From NCBI GenBank assembly GCA_964647255.1, contig CAZYGI010000148.1, positions 1-5,666 of the forward strand: 5,666 bases of DNA, given 5' to 3'. Within the stretch, counting starts at the first letter, position 1, and every line of letters starts with the position of its first letter. The stretch is from CAWJEL01 sp964647255. Lineage in GTDB: Bacteria; Chloroflexota; Anaerolineae; CG2-30-64-16. The translations under genes were made by a program, and so were the position numbers. The notes beneath the pieces were generated by a model. It was not told the DNA's origin. It ran no database searches and worked only from the letters and a program-made list of their open reading frames with translations. This document shows positions 1 to 5,414 of this stretch, piece by piece.

Positions 1-670
1 GAACGATGCTGTTCAACACCGCGGCGGTCCCTTCGGCATCCGTCAGGGCCACGGGGCGGATCACCGGGGGCGGCAACGGCAAATCCAACTCAACCCACCC
101 GGCCAACACCTTAAGCGCGGTCTCGGCCACGGCGCCGCTCGTGTCAATGACGCGGTGCGCCTGCGCGGCCATCTGCGCGGGCGGCATCTGGCGGGCCAGG
201 CGGCGCCGGGCCTCGGCGGCGCTCATGCCGCGGCTGGCCCGCAGCCGGGCGAGCTGTTGGCGCCGGCTGCAGGCCGTCACCCACACCTGATCGCACAGCG
301 CCCGGCTGATCCCGCTCTCCAGCAGCTTGATCGCCTCGATGACCACCGCCGGGGCGGTCGCGGCCGCGACGCGCGCCTGAATCACCGCGGACACGGCCGG
401 ATGCGTGATCGCCTCCAGCCGGGCCAGCGCGACCGGGTCATCGAAGACCCGGGCGCCAAGCCGCGCCCGATCAATCGCGCGGTCAGGCCCCAAAATCTCT
501 GGGCCGAACTCGGCGACGACGGCGGCGTAGGCCGGCCCGCCCGGCGCCATCACGGCATGCGCCACCCGGTCCGCATCCACGCCCTCGGCGCCCAGCGACA
601 CCAGCGTGCTGAGCACATTGCTTTTCCCGGAACCGATAGGGCCGGTGAGGCCGATGACGACAGGTTTCAC
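1..670 (-). CDS. coaE: Dephospho-CoA kinase, with the start of a probable C-terminal GNAT domain (partial, 3' end outside window)
   Basis: CoaE phosphorylates the 3'-hydroxyl of dephospho-CoA with ATP, the last step of coenzyme A synthesis, in the cytoplasm. Reading from the GTG at 670, the 223 visible residues show the P-loop GPIGSGKS (residues 10-17), the VDADRVAH substrate-site segment (31-38), THPAV (89-93), VVIEAIKLLESG (109-120, matching the usual 'P-LLFE' region), an arginine-rich lid segment (about 136-162) and VIDTSG (174-179). CoaE proteins are usually about 200 aa and normally end near residue 195. Here the frame stays open, and VIRPVALTDAEGTAAVLNSIV (from residue 203) resembles the first strand and helix of GNAT acetyltransferases. 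The GTG start overlaps the TGA of the upstream ABC-F gene (GTGA), which implies translational coupling, and a GGAG lies 5 nt upstream. The kinase call is confident; the fusion is an inference from about 20 residues. Confidence 0.9.
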   Translation of the reverse strand, partial: MKPVVIGLTGPIGSGKSNVLSTLVSLGAEGVDADRVAHAVMAPGGPAYAAVVAEFGPEILGPDRAIDRARLGARVFDDPVALARLEAITHPAVSAVIQARVAAATAPAVVIEAIKLLESGISRALCDQVWVTACSRRQQLARLRASRGMSAAEARRRLARQMPPAQMAAQAHRVIDTSGAVAETALKVLAGWVELDLPLPPPVIRPVALTDAEGTAAVLNSIV

Positions 671-2571
671 GCCAGCTCCGCCCATTCGTGCATCACACGA
701 TGCAGCTCCGCCTCGGTCGCCTCGTACGTCACGCCCAGGCTGTGAATCTTCCCGACATCGCCCGCCAGGCTGGCCGTTTCGAGCTGTGTGCCCAGCGCCG
801 CAAGCCTGGCCTCCAACGCGTGGATCTCCTGTTCCATGCGCGCGGCCTGCTCGGCGAGCCGCTCGGCGGCCTTGCGCTGCCGGCGATCCTCGCGCATCCG
901 CTCCCGATCGTACTCCGGCGTCTTCTCCTCGGCCTCAACCTCGACCTTGACCTCCGTCTCGGCCGCGCGCTGCCGCAGATATGCCTCGTAGTTGCCCTTG
1001 TACGGACGGAGCTCGTCGCCCGCCACGCGCCAGATGTGCGTCGCCAACGCCTGAACGATGTACCGGTCGTGCGTCACCAGCAGGATGGTGCCGGGGAATT
1101 GGCGCAGCACCTCTTCCAGGATTTCCTGCGTGTCAATGTCCAGGTGGTTCGTCGGCTCATCCAGCAGCAGAAAGTTCGCACCCTGGAGCGTCAGCCGCGC
1201 CAGCGCCACCCGGCTGCGCTGCCCCCCGCTGAGGGTGCCGATGTTGCGAAAGACATCATCGCCCGTGAAGAGAAACTGGCCCAGGAAGTTGCGCGCCTGG
1301 CCGATGGGTAAATTCTGCACGTCCAGGATCGCATCGAGCACCGTCTCGTCGGGATCCAGCCCAGCCTGCGCCTGCGCCAGGTAGCCCACCTGGACGCTGG
1401 CGCCGAAACGCACGCGGCCGGCCAGCGGCGAGACCTGACCCAGGATTGTCTTGAGCAGGGTTGTCTTGCCCGCGCCGTTCGGCCCCAGCAAAGCGACGCG
1501 GTCGCCTCGACGCACCTCCATATCAGGACAGTAGAAGAGCGGCCGGTCGTAACCCACCGCCAGGTCTTTGGTCGCCAGCACCAGGTCGCCGGAGCGGATC
1601 TGCGTCGTCAGGCCCAGCCGGACGGTTTTTTGCTCCTGCGGCCGATCAATCGCCTCATCGCGCAGGAAGCGCTCCAGCCGGGTGCGGCGGCCCTGGGCTT
1701 CCCGGGTCCGCTGCCCGGCCAGGTTCCGGCGGATGAACTCCTCGGTCTTGGCGACGAACTCCTGCTGCGACTCCCACTCGCGGCGCTGGCGCTCGCGGCG
1801 CATCTCGCGCTGGGTGTGAAATGCGGAGTAGTTGCCGCGATAAGTCTCAACCGCGCCGCCCATGCTCATGTCCCAGATGCGGGTGGCGACTTTATCCAGG
1901 AAGTAACGGTCGTGCGCCACCACGACGACGGCCCCGCGCCAGTGCAGCAGCTTGTCCTCCAGCCATTCGACGGCATCCAGGTCGAGATGGTTGGTCGGCT
2001 CATCCAGCAGCAGCAGATCGGGTTCGCCCAGCAGCAATTGCGCCAGCAGGGCGCGCGTCCGCTCGCCGCCGCTGAGGTGGGCCAGCCGCTTGTCGTGCTC
2101 GTCCTCGTTGAAACCCAACCCGCCGAGCACCTGGCGGATGCGTGTCTCGTAGGTGTAGCCGCCCGCAACCTCGAACGCGATCTGTGCGTGGCCGTATTCC
2201 TCCAGCAGCAGCGCATAATCGCCGTCGGGGCTGTGCGCCGCCGCGGCAAGCCGATGCTCCAGCTCGGCCAGCGCGGCCGCCTGCGCCCGAACGCCCTCGA
2301 AGACGCGCAGCATCGCGTCGTGCAGCGTCTCATCGCCCGCCGGTGGCGGGTCCTGCGGCAGATAGCCGACCGTCAGCCCGCGTTTGCGCGCAACCTCGCC
2401 GGCGGTGGCGGCTTCAGCCCCCGCCAGGATGCGCAGCAGCGTCGTCTTCCCTGCGCCGTTAGCGCCGACGAAGCCGATGCGATCGCCCGCCTCGACGCGC
2501 ACATCCACGCCGGAGAAAACGTCCAACGCACCGTAGGCCTTGCTCAGCCCGGTTGCAATCAATAGTGACAT
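667..2571 (-). CDS. ABC-F family ATP-binding protein (tandem ATPase, no membrane segments)
   Basis: This is a soluble 634-aa protein with two ABC ATPase domains in one chain and no transmembrane segment, as in the ABC-F family (EttA, Uup, YbiT, YheS and resistance proteins), which act on the ribosome rather than in transport. Domain 1 has Walker A GANGAGKT (36-43), signature LSGGE (166-170), LDEPTNHLD (189-197, catalytic Glu191) and the switch His220. A basic, charged inter-domain linker (about 250-310) corresponds to the P-site tRNA-interaction motif region. Domain 2 has GPNGAGKT (363-370), LSGGQ (447-451), LDEPTNHLD (470-478, Glu472) and His501. Residues from about 535 are highly charged and look like a C-terminal coiled coil, as in Uup-like members. 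Both ATPase sites look intact. ATG start at 2571 with GGAG 10 nt upstream. First gene of a two-gene unit with the CoaE gene. The exact ABC-F subfamily, and whether it affects antibiotic tolerance, cannot be decided from sequence alone. Confidence 0.95.
   Translation of the reverse strand: MSLLIATGLSKAYGALDVFSGVDVRVEAGDRIGFVGANGAGKTTLLRILAGAEAATAGEVARKRGLTVGYLPQDPPPAGDETLHDAMLRVFEGVRAQAAALAELEHRLAAAAHSPDGDYALLLEEYGHAQIAFEVAGGYTYETRIRQVLGGLGFNEDEHDKRLAHLSGGERTRALLAQLLLGEPDLLLLDEPTNHLDLDAVEWLEDKLLHWRGAVVVVAHDRYFLDKVATRIWDMSMGGAVETYRGNYSAFHTQREMRRERQRREWESQQEFVAKTEEFIRRNLAGQRTREAQGRRTRLERFLRDEAIDRPQEQKTVRLGLTTQIRSGDLVLATKDLAVGYDRPLFYCPDMEVRRGDRVALLGPNGAGKTTLLKTILGQVSPLAGRVRFGASVQVGYLAQAQAGLDPDETVLDAILDVQNLPIGQARNFLGQFLFTGDDVFRNIGTLSGGQRSRVALARLTLQGANFLLLDEPTNHLDIDTQEILEEVLRQFPGTILLVTHDRYIVQALATHIWRVAGDELRPYKGNYEAYLRQRAAETEVKVEVEAEEKTPEYDRERMREDRRQRKAAERLAEQAARMEQEIHALEARLAALGTQLETASLAGDVGKIHSLGVTYEATEAELHRVMHEWAELA
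676..679 (-). promoter_or_regulatory. Ribosome binding site for the dephospho-CoA kinase gene
   Basis: On the minus strand GGAG lies 5 nt before the GTG at 670-668, inside the last codons of the ABC-F gene. It supports the GTG as the true start and fits reinitiation at the GTGA stop/start overlap. Confidence 0.65.
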
Positions 2572-2580
2572 GCCAGATTT

Positions 2581-2595
2581 GCTCCAAACTGGAGC
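2581..2595. repeat. Perfect inverted repeat over the ABC-F ribosome binding site
   Basis: GCTCCA-AAC-TGGAGC is a perfect 6-bp inverted repeat with a 3-nt spacer. Its left arm (2582-2585) contains the GGAG that serves as the minus-strand ribosome binding site of the ABC-F gene. If transcription starts at the -10 box at 2598-2603, the start point would fall near 2591, inside the repeat. An RNA hairpin would then be incomplete, and a DNA operator or chance is as likely. No function is shown. Confidence 0.4.
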
Positions 2596-2597
2596 GC

Positions 2598-2627
2598 ATT
2601 ATAATACGAGAAGCCTGAAGCTGGAAA
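2598..2627 (-). promoter_or_regulatory. Probable promoter of the ABC-F/coaE unit
   Basis: On the minus strand a perfect TATAAT -10 box (plus positions 2598-2603) is preceded, 18 nt away, by TTTCCA (2622-2627), which matches 4 of 6 bases of TTGACA. Transcription would start near 2591 and give a leader of about 20 nt that carries the GGAG at 2582-2585. The core ATTATAAT (2598-2605) is palindromic, so a TATAAT also reads on the plus strand (2600-2605), but I see no convincing plus-strand -35 for it. Confidence 0.5.
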
Positions 2628-2661
2628 ATGGATGCCGGAAACTGGAAGCTGGCTGCTGGTC
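2606..2661. repeat. Degenerate heptanucleotide tandem repeat, 8 units, consensus GCTGGAA
   Basis: Eight consecutive 7-base units keep the same register over 56 bp: ACGAGAA, GCCTGAA, GCTGGAA, AATGGAT, GCCGGAA, ACTGGAA, GCTGGCT, GCTGGTC. Against GCTGGAA they match 42 of 56 positions. The block lies wholly between the genes, overlaps the possible -35 of the minus promoter and abuts the -35 of the plus promoter. Its purine-rich composition differs from the flanking coding DNA. It resembles the short heptamer repeats found between genes in some cyanobacterial genomes, but no link is shown. Confidence 0.6.
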
Positions 2662-2685
2662 AAGCCGGGTTTTCTCGTCTATAAT
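2657..2685 (+). promoter_or_regulatory. Probable sigma-70-type promoter of the radical SAM/selenoprotein unit
   Basis: TGGTCA (2657-2662, 4 of 6 to TTGACA) is followed after exactly 17 nt by a perfect TATAAT (2680-2685). Transcription would start near 2692 and give a leader of about 30 nt before the ATG at 2722. This placement rules against the upstream in-frame ATG at 2632 as the translation start. Confidence 0.6.
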
Positions 2686-2713
2686 CGCCGTACTTTGCCC
2701 AAATTCCTGGCGC

Positions 2714-2717
2714 GGAG
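2714..2717 (+). promoter_or_regulatory. Ribosome binding site for the radical SAM gene
   Basis: GGAG lies 4 nt before the ATG at 2722. The spacing is short, but this is the only start-proximal match and it agrees with the promoter position. Confidence 0.5.
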
Positions 2718-2721
2718 CGCG

Positions 2722-3903
2722 ATGCCTACCGAAACACTCACCTGCAACCTGCCCGATGCCGGCGCCGTGACCGTGCGCATCCGGCCTCAGGCCATTAACT
2801 TGCTCGCCGGCGACGAGGCGCCCAGCTACTCATTCGATCCGGCCGGCCGGCTGATCGGCGCGTTTGCGGATGGGATCAACTACCGCCGCGGTCTCGATAA
2901 CCGGGTGCTGAGCAAGTGGCGCGATCCGGGCGGCGAGCGGCAGCGGCGCTGGCTGGCGCCGGACGAGGCGCGCACGTTTCTCGATCCCGTCTACCGCCTG
3001 GCGGCGCGGGTGGCAAACGCGGCCGGCGATTCCCGGCTGCGCGTTTTGGCCGGGTGGGACTGGCCGGCGCTGCAGGCCGACGCGGCCCGCTTCGCCGCGG
3101 TCTACCGGCCGGTCAGCATCCTGCCGCCGGATCAGTACCTGGCCCTCGTACTCCAGGCGACCGAGGGGTGTTCGTACAACCGCTGCACCTTCTGCGATTT
3201 TTATCGCGGCCGGCCGTTCCGGGTCAAGACGCCGGACGAGTTACGGGCGCACATCGCCGCAGTGCGGGACTTCTTCGGCCCGGCCATCCGCTTGCGCCAA
3301 TCGTTGTTCCTGGCGGACGCGAACGCGCTGGTGGCGCCGATGCCGCGGCTGCGCGGCTGGTTCGACGTCATCGCAGAGAGCGGCCTGCTGCCGGCCGGCG
3401 CCGGTGTCTACTCGTTCATGGATGCGTTCGACGTCCAGCGCAAATCCGCGGCCGAATGGGCGGAACTGGCCGCGCGCGGGTTGCGTCGGGTCTACATCGG
3501 GATGGAAAGCGGCGATGACGGGCTGTTGCGCTGGCTGCGCAAGCCGGGCGCGGCCGCCCATGTGGTCGAGGCGGTCGCTCTGCTGAAAGGCGCGGGGATC
3601 GCGGCCAGCGTGATCGTGATGACGGGGATCGGGGGCGACCGTTATGCTGCTGCGCACGTCCGTGGTACAATGGCTGCGCTCAACGCCATGCCCCTGGCTG
3701 CGGGTGACATCGTCTACTTCTCGCCGTTTGTGGACGATGCCGGCTCGGAGTACCACGCATTGGCCGCGGCGGATGGCGTTTGCCCGCTTTCCGCCGACGA
3801 GATCGGCGCGCAGGAAGCCGCCATCCGAGCGGGGCTCAGGCCGCACGATCCGGCCCATCCGCCCCAACTCTCGCGCTACGATATTCGCGAGTTCATTTAC
3901 TGA
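2722..3903 (+). CDS. Radical SAM protein with CX4CX2C cluster motif, substrate unknown
   Basis: The product (393 aa from ATG 2722) is a radical SAM enzyme, expected to bind a [4Fe-4S] cluster and S-adenosylmethionine and start radical chemistry in the cytoplasm. The cluster motif is C150-SYNR-C155-TF-C158. It has four residues between the first two cysteines instead of the canonical three, and the aromatic F157 precedes the last cysteine as usual. Further barrel landmarks are FLADANAL (196-203), RVYIGMESGDDGLL (256-269, the 'GxEsG' strand seen in HemN/Elp3/MiaB-like proteins) and VIVMTGIGGD (297-306). The first ~130 residues are not a cobalamin-binding or other domain I recognise. An upstream in-frame ATG at 2632 would add 30 residues encoded by the heptamer repeat and the promoter, so I reject it. 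The next gene starts 36 bp downstream with no terminator between, so the two are probably co-transcribed. The substrate and any link to the redox lipoproteins are unknown. Confidence 0.88.
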   Translation: MPTETLTCNLPDAGAVTVRIRPQAINLLAGDEAPSYSFDPAGRLIGAFADGINYRRGLDNRVLSKWRDPGGERQRRWLAPDEARTFLDPVYRLAARVANAAGDSRLRVLAGWDWPALQADAARFAAVYRPVSILPPDQYLALVLQATEGCSYNRCTFCDFYRGRPFRVKTPDELRAHIAAVRDFFGPAIRLRQSLFLADANALVAPMPRLRGWFDVIAESGLLPAGAGVYSFMDAFDVQRKSAAEWAELAARGLRRVYIGMESGDDGLLRWLRKPGAAAHVVEAVALLKGAGIAASVIVMTGIGGDRYAAAHVRGTMAALNAMPLAAGDIVYFSPFVDDAGSEYHALAAADGVCPLSADEIGAQEAAIRAGLRPHDPAHPPQLSRYDIREFIY

Positions 3904-3926
3904 CCGAGATCGGCATCTACCCACCA

Positions 3927-3933
3927 GAGGAGG
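3927..3933 (+). promoter_or_regulatory. Strong ribosome binding site for the selenoprotein gene
   Basis: GAGGAGG lies 6 nt before the ATG at 3940, close to ideal. It shows that translation really begins upstream of the in-frame TGA at 4222, so the N-terminal part is not a relic. A TTG at 3937 is also in frame but is the less likely start. Confidence 0.8.
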
Positions 3934-3939
3934 TCTTTG

Positions 3940-5331
3940 ATGCATCGTCTTCGATCGGGCGCCCAAACGAGGTTCTTGGCCCTCTCGGCGCTCATCCTGG
4001 CCGCGGTGATCGGCGCCGCCTGTGCGCCCGCCGCCGCGCCAACCACAGCGCCGACCGCTGCCGCACCGGCGCAGGCAACCCAGCCTGCGGCCGCCACGAA
4101 GGATCAGGGCAGCCAGGAACCCGGCGCGTCGGCCGATAAGAACCCGGCGGCCGCCAACACCCGCCACTTCTTGGGCGATCCGAACGCACCGATCGTGGTG
4201 ATCGAAACCAGCGACTTCCAGTGACCGTACTGCGGGCGTTTCGCCGCTGACGCGGGCCGTCAGCTCATCGAAAAGTACGTGGATACGGGGAAAGTTCGTT
4301 TCGGGTATCTGCAGATGGCCTTCCTGGGCGACGAGTCCCAGTGGGCCGCCGAGGCCGCCGAGTGCGCCGGGGATCAGGGCGCCTTCTGGGCCTATCACGA
4401 CAAGCTGTTTGCCAGTCAGGCCGGTGAGAACCAGGGCGCGTTCGCTAAAGACAAGTTGAAGGGCTTTGCGGCTGACCTGAAGCTGGACACCGCGGCGTTC
4501 AACACCTGTCTGGATTCGGGCAAGTACACCCAGATCGTGCAGACGCAGACCAGCGCGGCGCAGAGGTTGGGCGTACAAAGCACGCCATCCTTCTACATCA
4601 ACGACTGGCTGGTGCTCGGCGCGCTGCCGCTGACGGAGTTCGAGAAGTACTTCGACAAGATCAACCAGGGCAAGCACCCGGCGCCGACGGCGACCCCCTT
4701 GCCGGCCGGCGTTCAGTTCTATGATGTGGATCCTAACCGGCCCGGCATGACCTACGATGGGAGCGCCACGGTGGGAGACGCCGCGGCCCAGGTGCTTATC
4801 CTGGGATTCGAGGACCTGAAGAACACGGACGCCGCGGCCTACGTCAAGGACATCGAGCCGGCCTTGCGCGAAAAGTACATTGACACCGGCAAAGTGCGGC
4901 TGATGATCAAGCTCTATCCGACGACCGCCCCCAAGTCGGCCGCCGCAGCGCTCTGTGCGACGGGCCAGGGCAAGTTCTGGGAGTTCCGCAAGGCGCTGTA
5001 CAGCCACCAGGCCGAATGGCAGGACACAGATGCCGCGGCGCTGGCCGGCTACGCCAAGTCCGTCGGCATGGATGAAGCCGCGTATCAAAAATGCGTGGCC
5101 GATGACCGGACCGCAGCGCAGGTGGACGAGCTGCTCACCTTCGGCCAGCAGGTCGGGGTGCCGGCCCTGCCCGCCTTCCTGATCGTTGATCTGAAGCAGA
5201 CCAGCCTAGCGGGCGACATCGTCGGCGCGGCGAAACTCACCGACTTTGAGGCGAAGCTGGACGCGGCGTTGAACCCGCCAACCCCAACGCCGGCAGCCGC
5301 GTCGCAGGCAACGCCAACCGCGACAAAGTAG
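3940..5331 (+). CDS. Probable selenoprotein: exported tandem DsbA/thioredoxin-fold protein with a UPYC active site (in-frame TGA 4222-4224)
   Basis: Read through the TGA, the frame gives 463 aa. Residues 1-27 form an export signal (basic MHRLR, then a hydrophobic stretch) ending at GAAC28, a weak lipobox suggesting lipid anchoring. An Ala/Pro/Thr-rich linker (about 29-72) follows. Domain 1 (about 74-243) is DsbA-like: HFLGDPNAPIVVIETSDFQ, then Sec95-P-Y-C98 in place of CPYC, the helical insert AAECAGDQGAFWAYHDKLF and the cis-proline loop STPSF (T215-P216). Domain 2 (about 258-445) repeats the fold: REKYIDTGKVR mirrors IEKYVDTGKVR, and GQGKFWEFRKALY and LPAF also match. It has N295 and A298 where the redox pair should be, so it is probably redox-inactive. 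A PTPTPAAA-type tail ends the protein. Likely role: thiol/selenol oxidoreductase or peroxide-linked redox protein outside the membrane. A standard gene caller would split it at the TGA into a 94-aa fragment and a 350-aa piece starting at the GTG at 4279. A nonsense mutation or sequencing error is the alternative. Confidence 0.82.
4222..4224 (+). other. In-frame TGA at the catalytic cysteine position, probable selenocysteine codon
   Basis: The TGA is codon 95 of the frame starting at 3940. It falls in SDFQ-[TGA]-PYCGRF, exactly at the N-terminal nucleophilic cysteine of the DsbA-like CPYC motif; the resolving cysteine (TGC, 4231-4233) is intact. TGA is an ordinary stop for the neighbouring ABC-F and radical SAM genes, and tryptophan and glycine use normal codons, so genome-wide reassignment is unlikely. 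Confidence 0.8.
4246..4264 (+). promoter_or_regulatory. Candidate bacterial SECIS stem-loop
   Basis: GCTGACG (4246-4252) pairs perfectly with CGTCAGC (4258-4264) around a 5-nt loop CGGGC, with a G at loop position 2. The loop begins 28 nt after the TGA at 4222-4224. Bacterial SECIS elements lie inside the coding sequence just after the UGA, with a guanine among the first two apical-loop bases and the loop roughly 16-37 nt downstream, and this hairpin meets those criteria as I recall them. SelB binding is not shown, and GC-rich DNA forms such hairpins easily. Confidence 0.6.
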
Positions 5332-5344
5332 GCAGGGGCGTTTT

Positions 5345-5393
5345 GGGAGCAGGATGGCGCGGCCAGCCGTCCCCATTCTGCTCCCCGGTTTTT
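5345..5393 (+). terminator. Rho-independent terminator after the selenoprotein gene
   Basis: GGGAGCAGGATGG (5345-5357) pairs with CCATTCTGCTCCC (5373-5385) over 13 positions, with one G-U wobble. The 15-nt loop can itself form CGGC/GCCG. After a CGG spacer comes a run of five T (5389-5393). It begins 14 nt after the TAG at 5329-5331. It lies only 21 nt before the next start codon, leaving no obvious room for a separate promoter, so it may be leaky and set the expression ratio of the two lipoproteins. Confidence 0.85.
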
Positions 5394-5398
5394 CTGAC

Positions 5399-5403
5399 GG
5401 AGG
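5399..5403 (+). promoter_or_regulatory. Ribosome binding site for the second lipoprotein gene
   Basis: GGAGG starts 6 nt after the terminator T-run and lies 11 nt before the ATG at 5415. The spacing is slightly long, but no closer in-frame start exists. Confidence 0.6.
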
Positions 5404-5414
5404 ACACCGATCAC

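Noticed and set aside
155..745. Plus-strand frames in the left end, antisense to the dephospho-CoA kinase gene
   Set aside because: The minus strand there encodes a clear CoaE. The plus-strand frames have no ribosome binding site or family signature.
1630..2565. A 311-codon plus-strand frame antisense to the ABC-F gene
   Set aside because: It lies wholly inside a gene with intact Walker and signature motifs, and its translation is a Gln/Ala/Arg-rich shadow with no recognisable domain.
2632..2721. A 30-residue N-terminal extension of the radical SAM protein from the ATG at 2632
   Set aside because: It would be encoded by the heptamer repeat and the promoter -35/-10 boxes, with no ribosome binding site; the ATG at 2722 has one.
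4222..4224. Genome-wide reassignment of TGA to tryptophan or glycine
   Set aside because: TGA terminates the ABC-F and radical SAM genes in this window, tryptophan is encoded by TGG, and neither tryptophan nor glycine is expected at the nucleophile position.
4232..4247. The first hairpin after the TGA (loop TTT) as the SECIS element
   Set aside because: Its loop has no guanine and its stem has a bulge. The hairpin at 4246-4264 fits the known pattern better.
3241..5088. A 615-codon open frame on the minus strand, antisense to the radical SAM and selenoprotein genes
   Set aside because: It crosses two well-supported plus-strand genes and the gap between them, has low-complexity Arg/Gly/Leu-rich composition and shows no family motif. 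It is the usual antisense shadow of GC-rich coding DNA.
4279..5331. A separate 350-codon gene starting at the GTG at 4279
   Set aside because: The GTG is the valine of the conserved EKYVDTGKVR segment inside domain 1, has no ribosome binding site, and would start the protein after its own active site.
3940..5331. Pseudogene disrupted by a nonsense mutation
   Set aside because: There is a single lesion, exactly at the catalytic cysteine. The downstream 368 codons are clean, the motifs are intact and a SECIS-like hairpin is present. A sequencing error cannot be excluded from the sequence alone.
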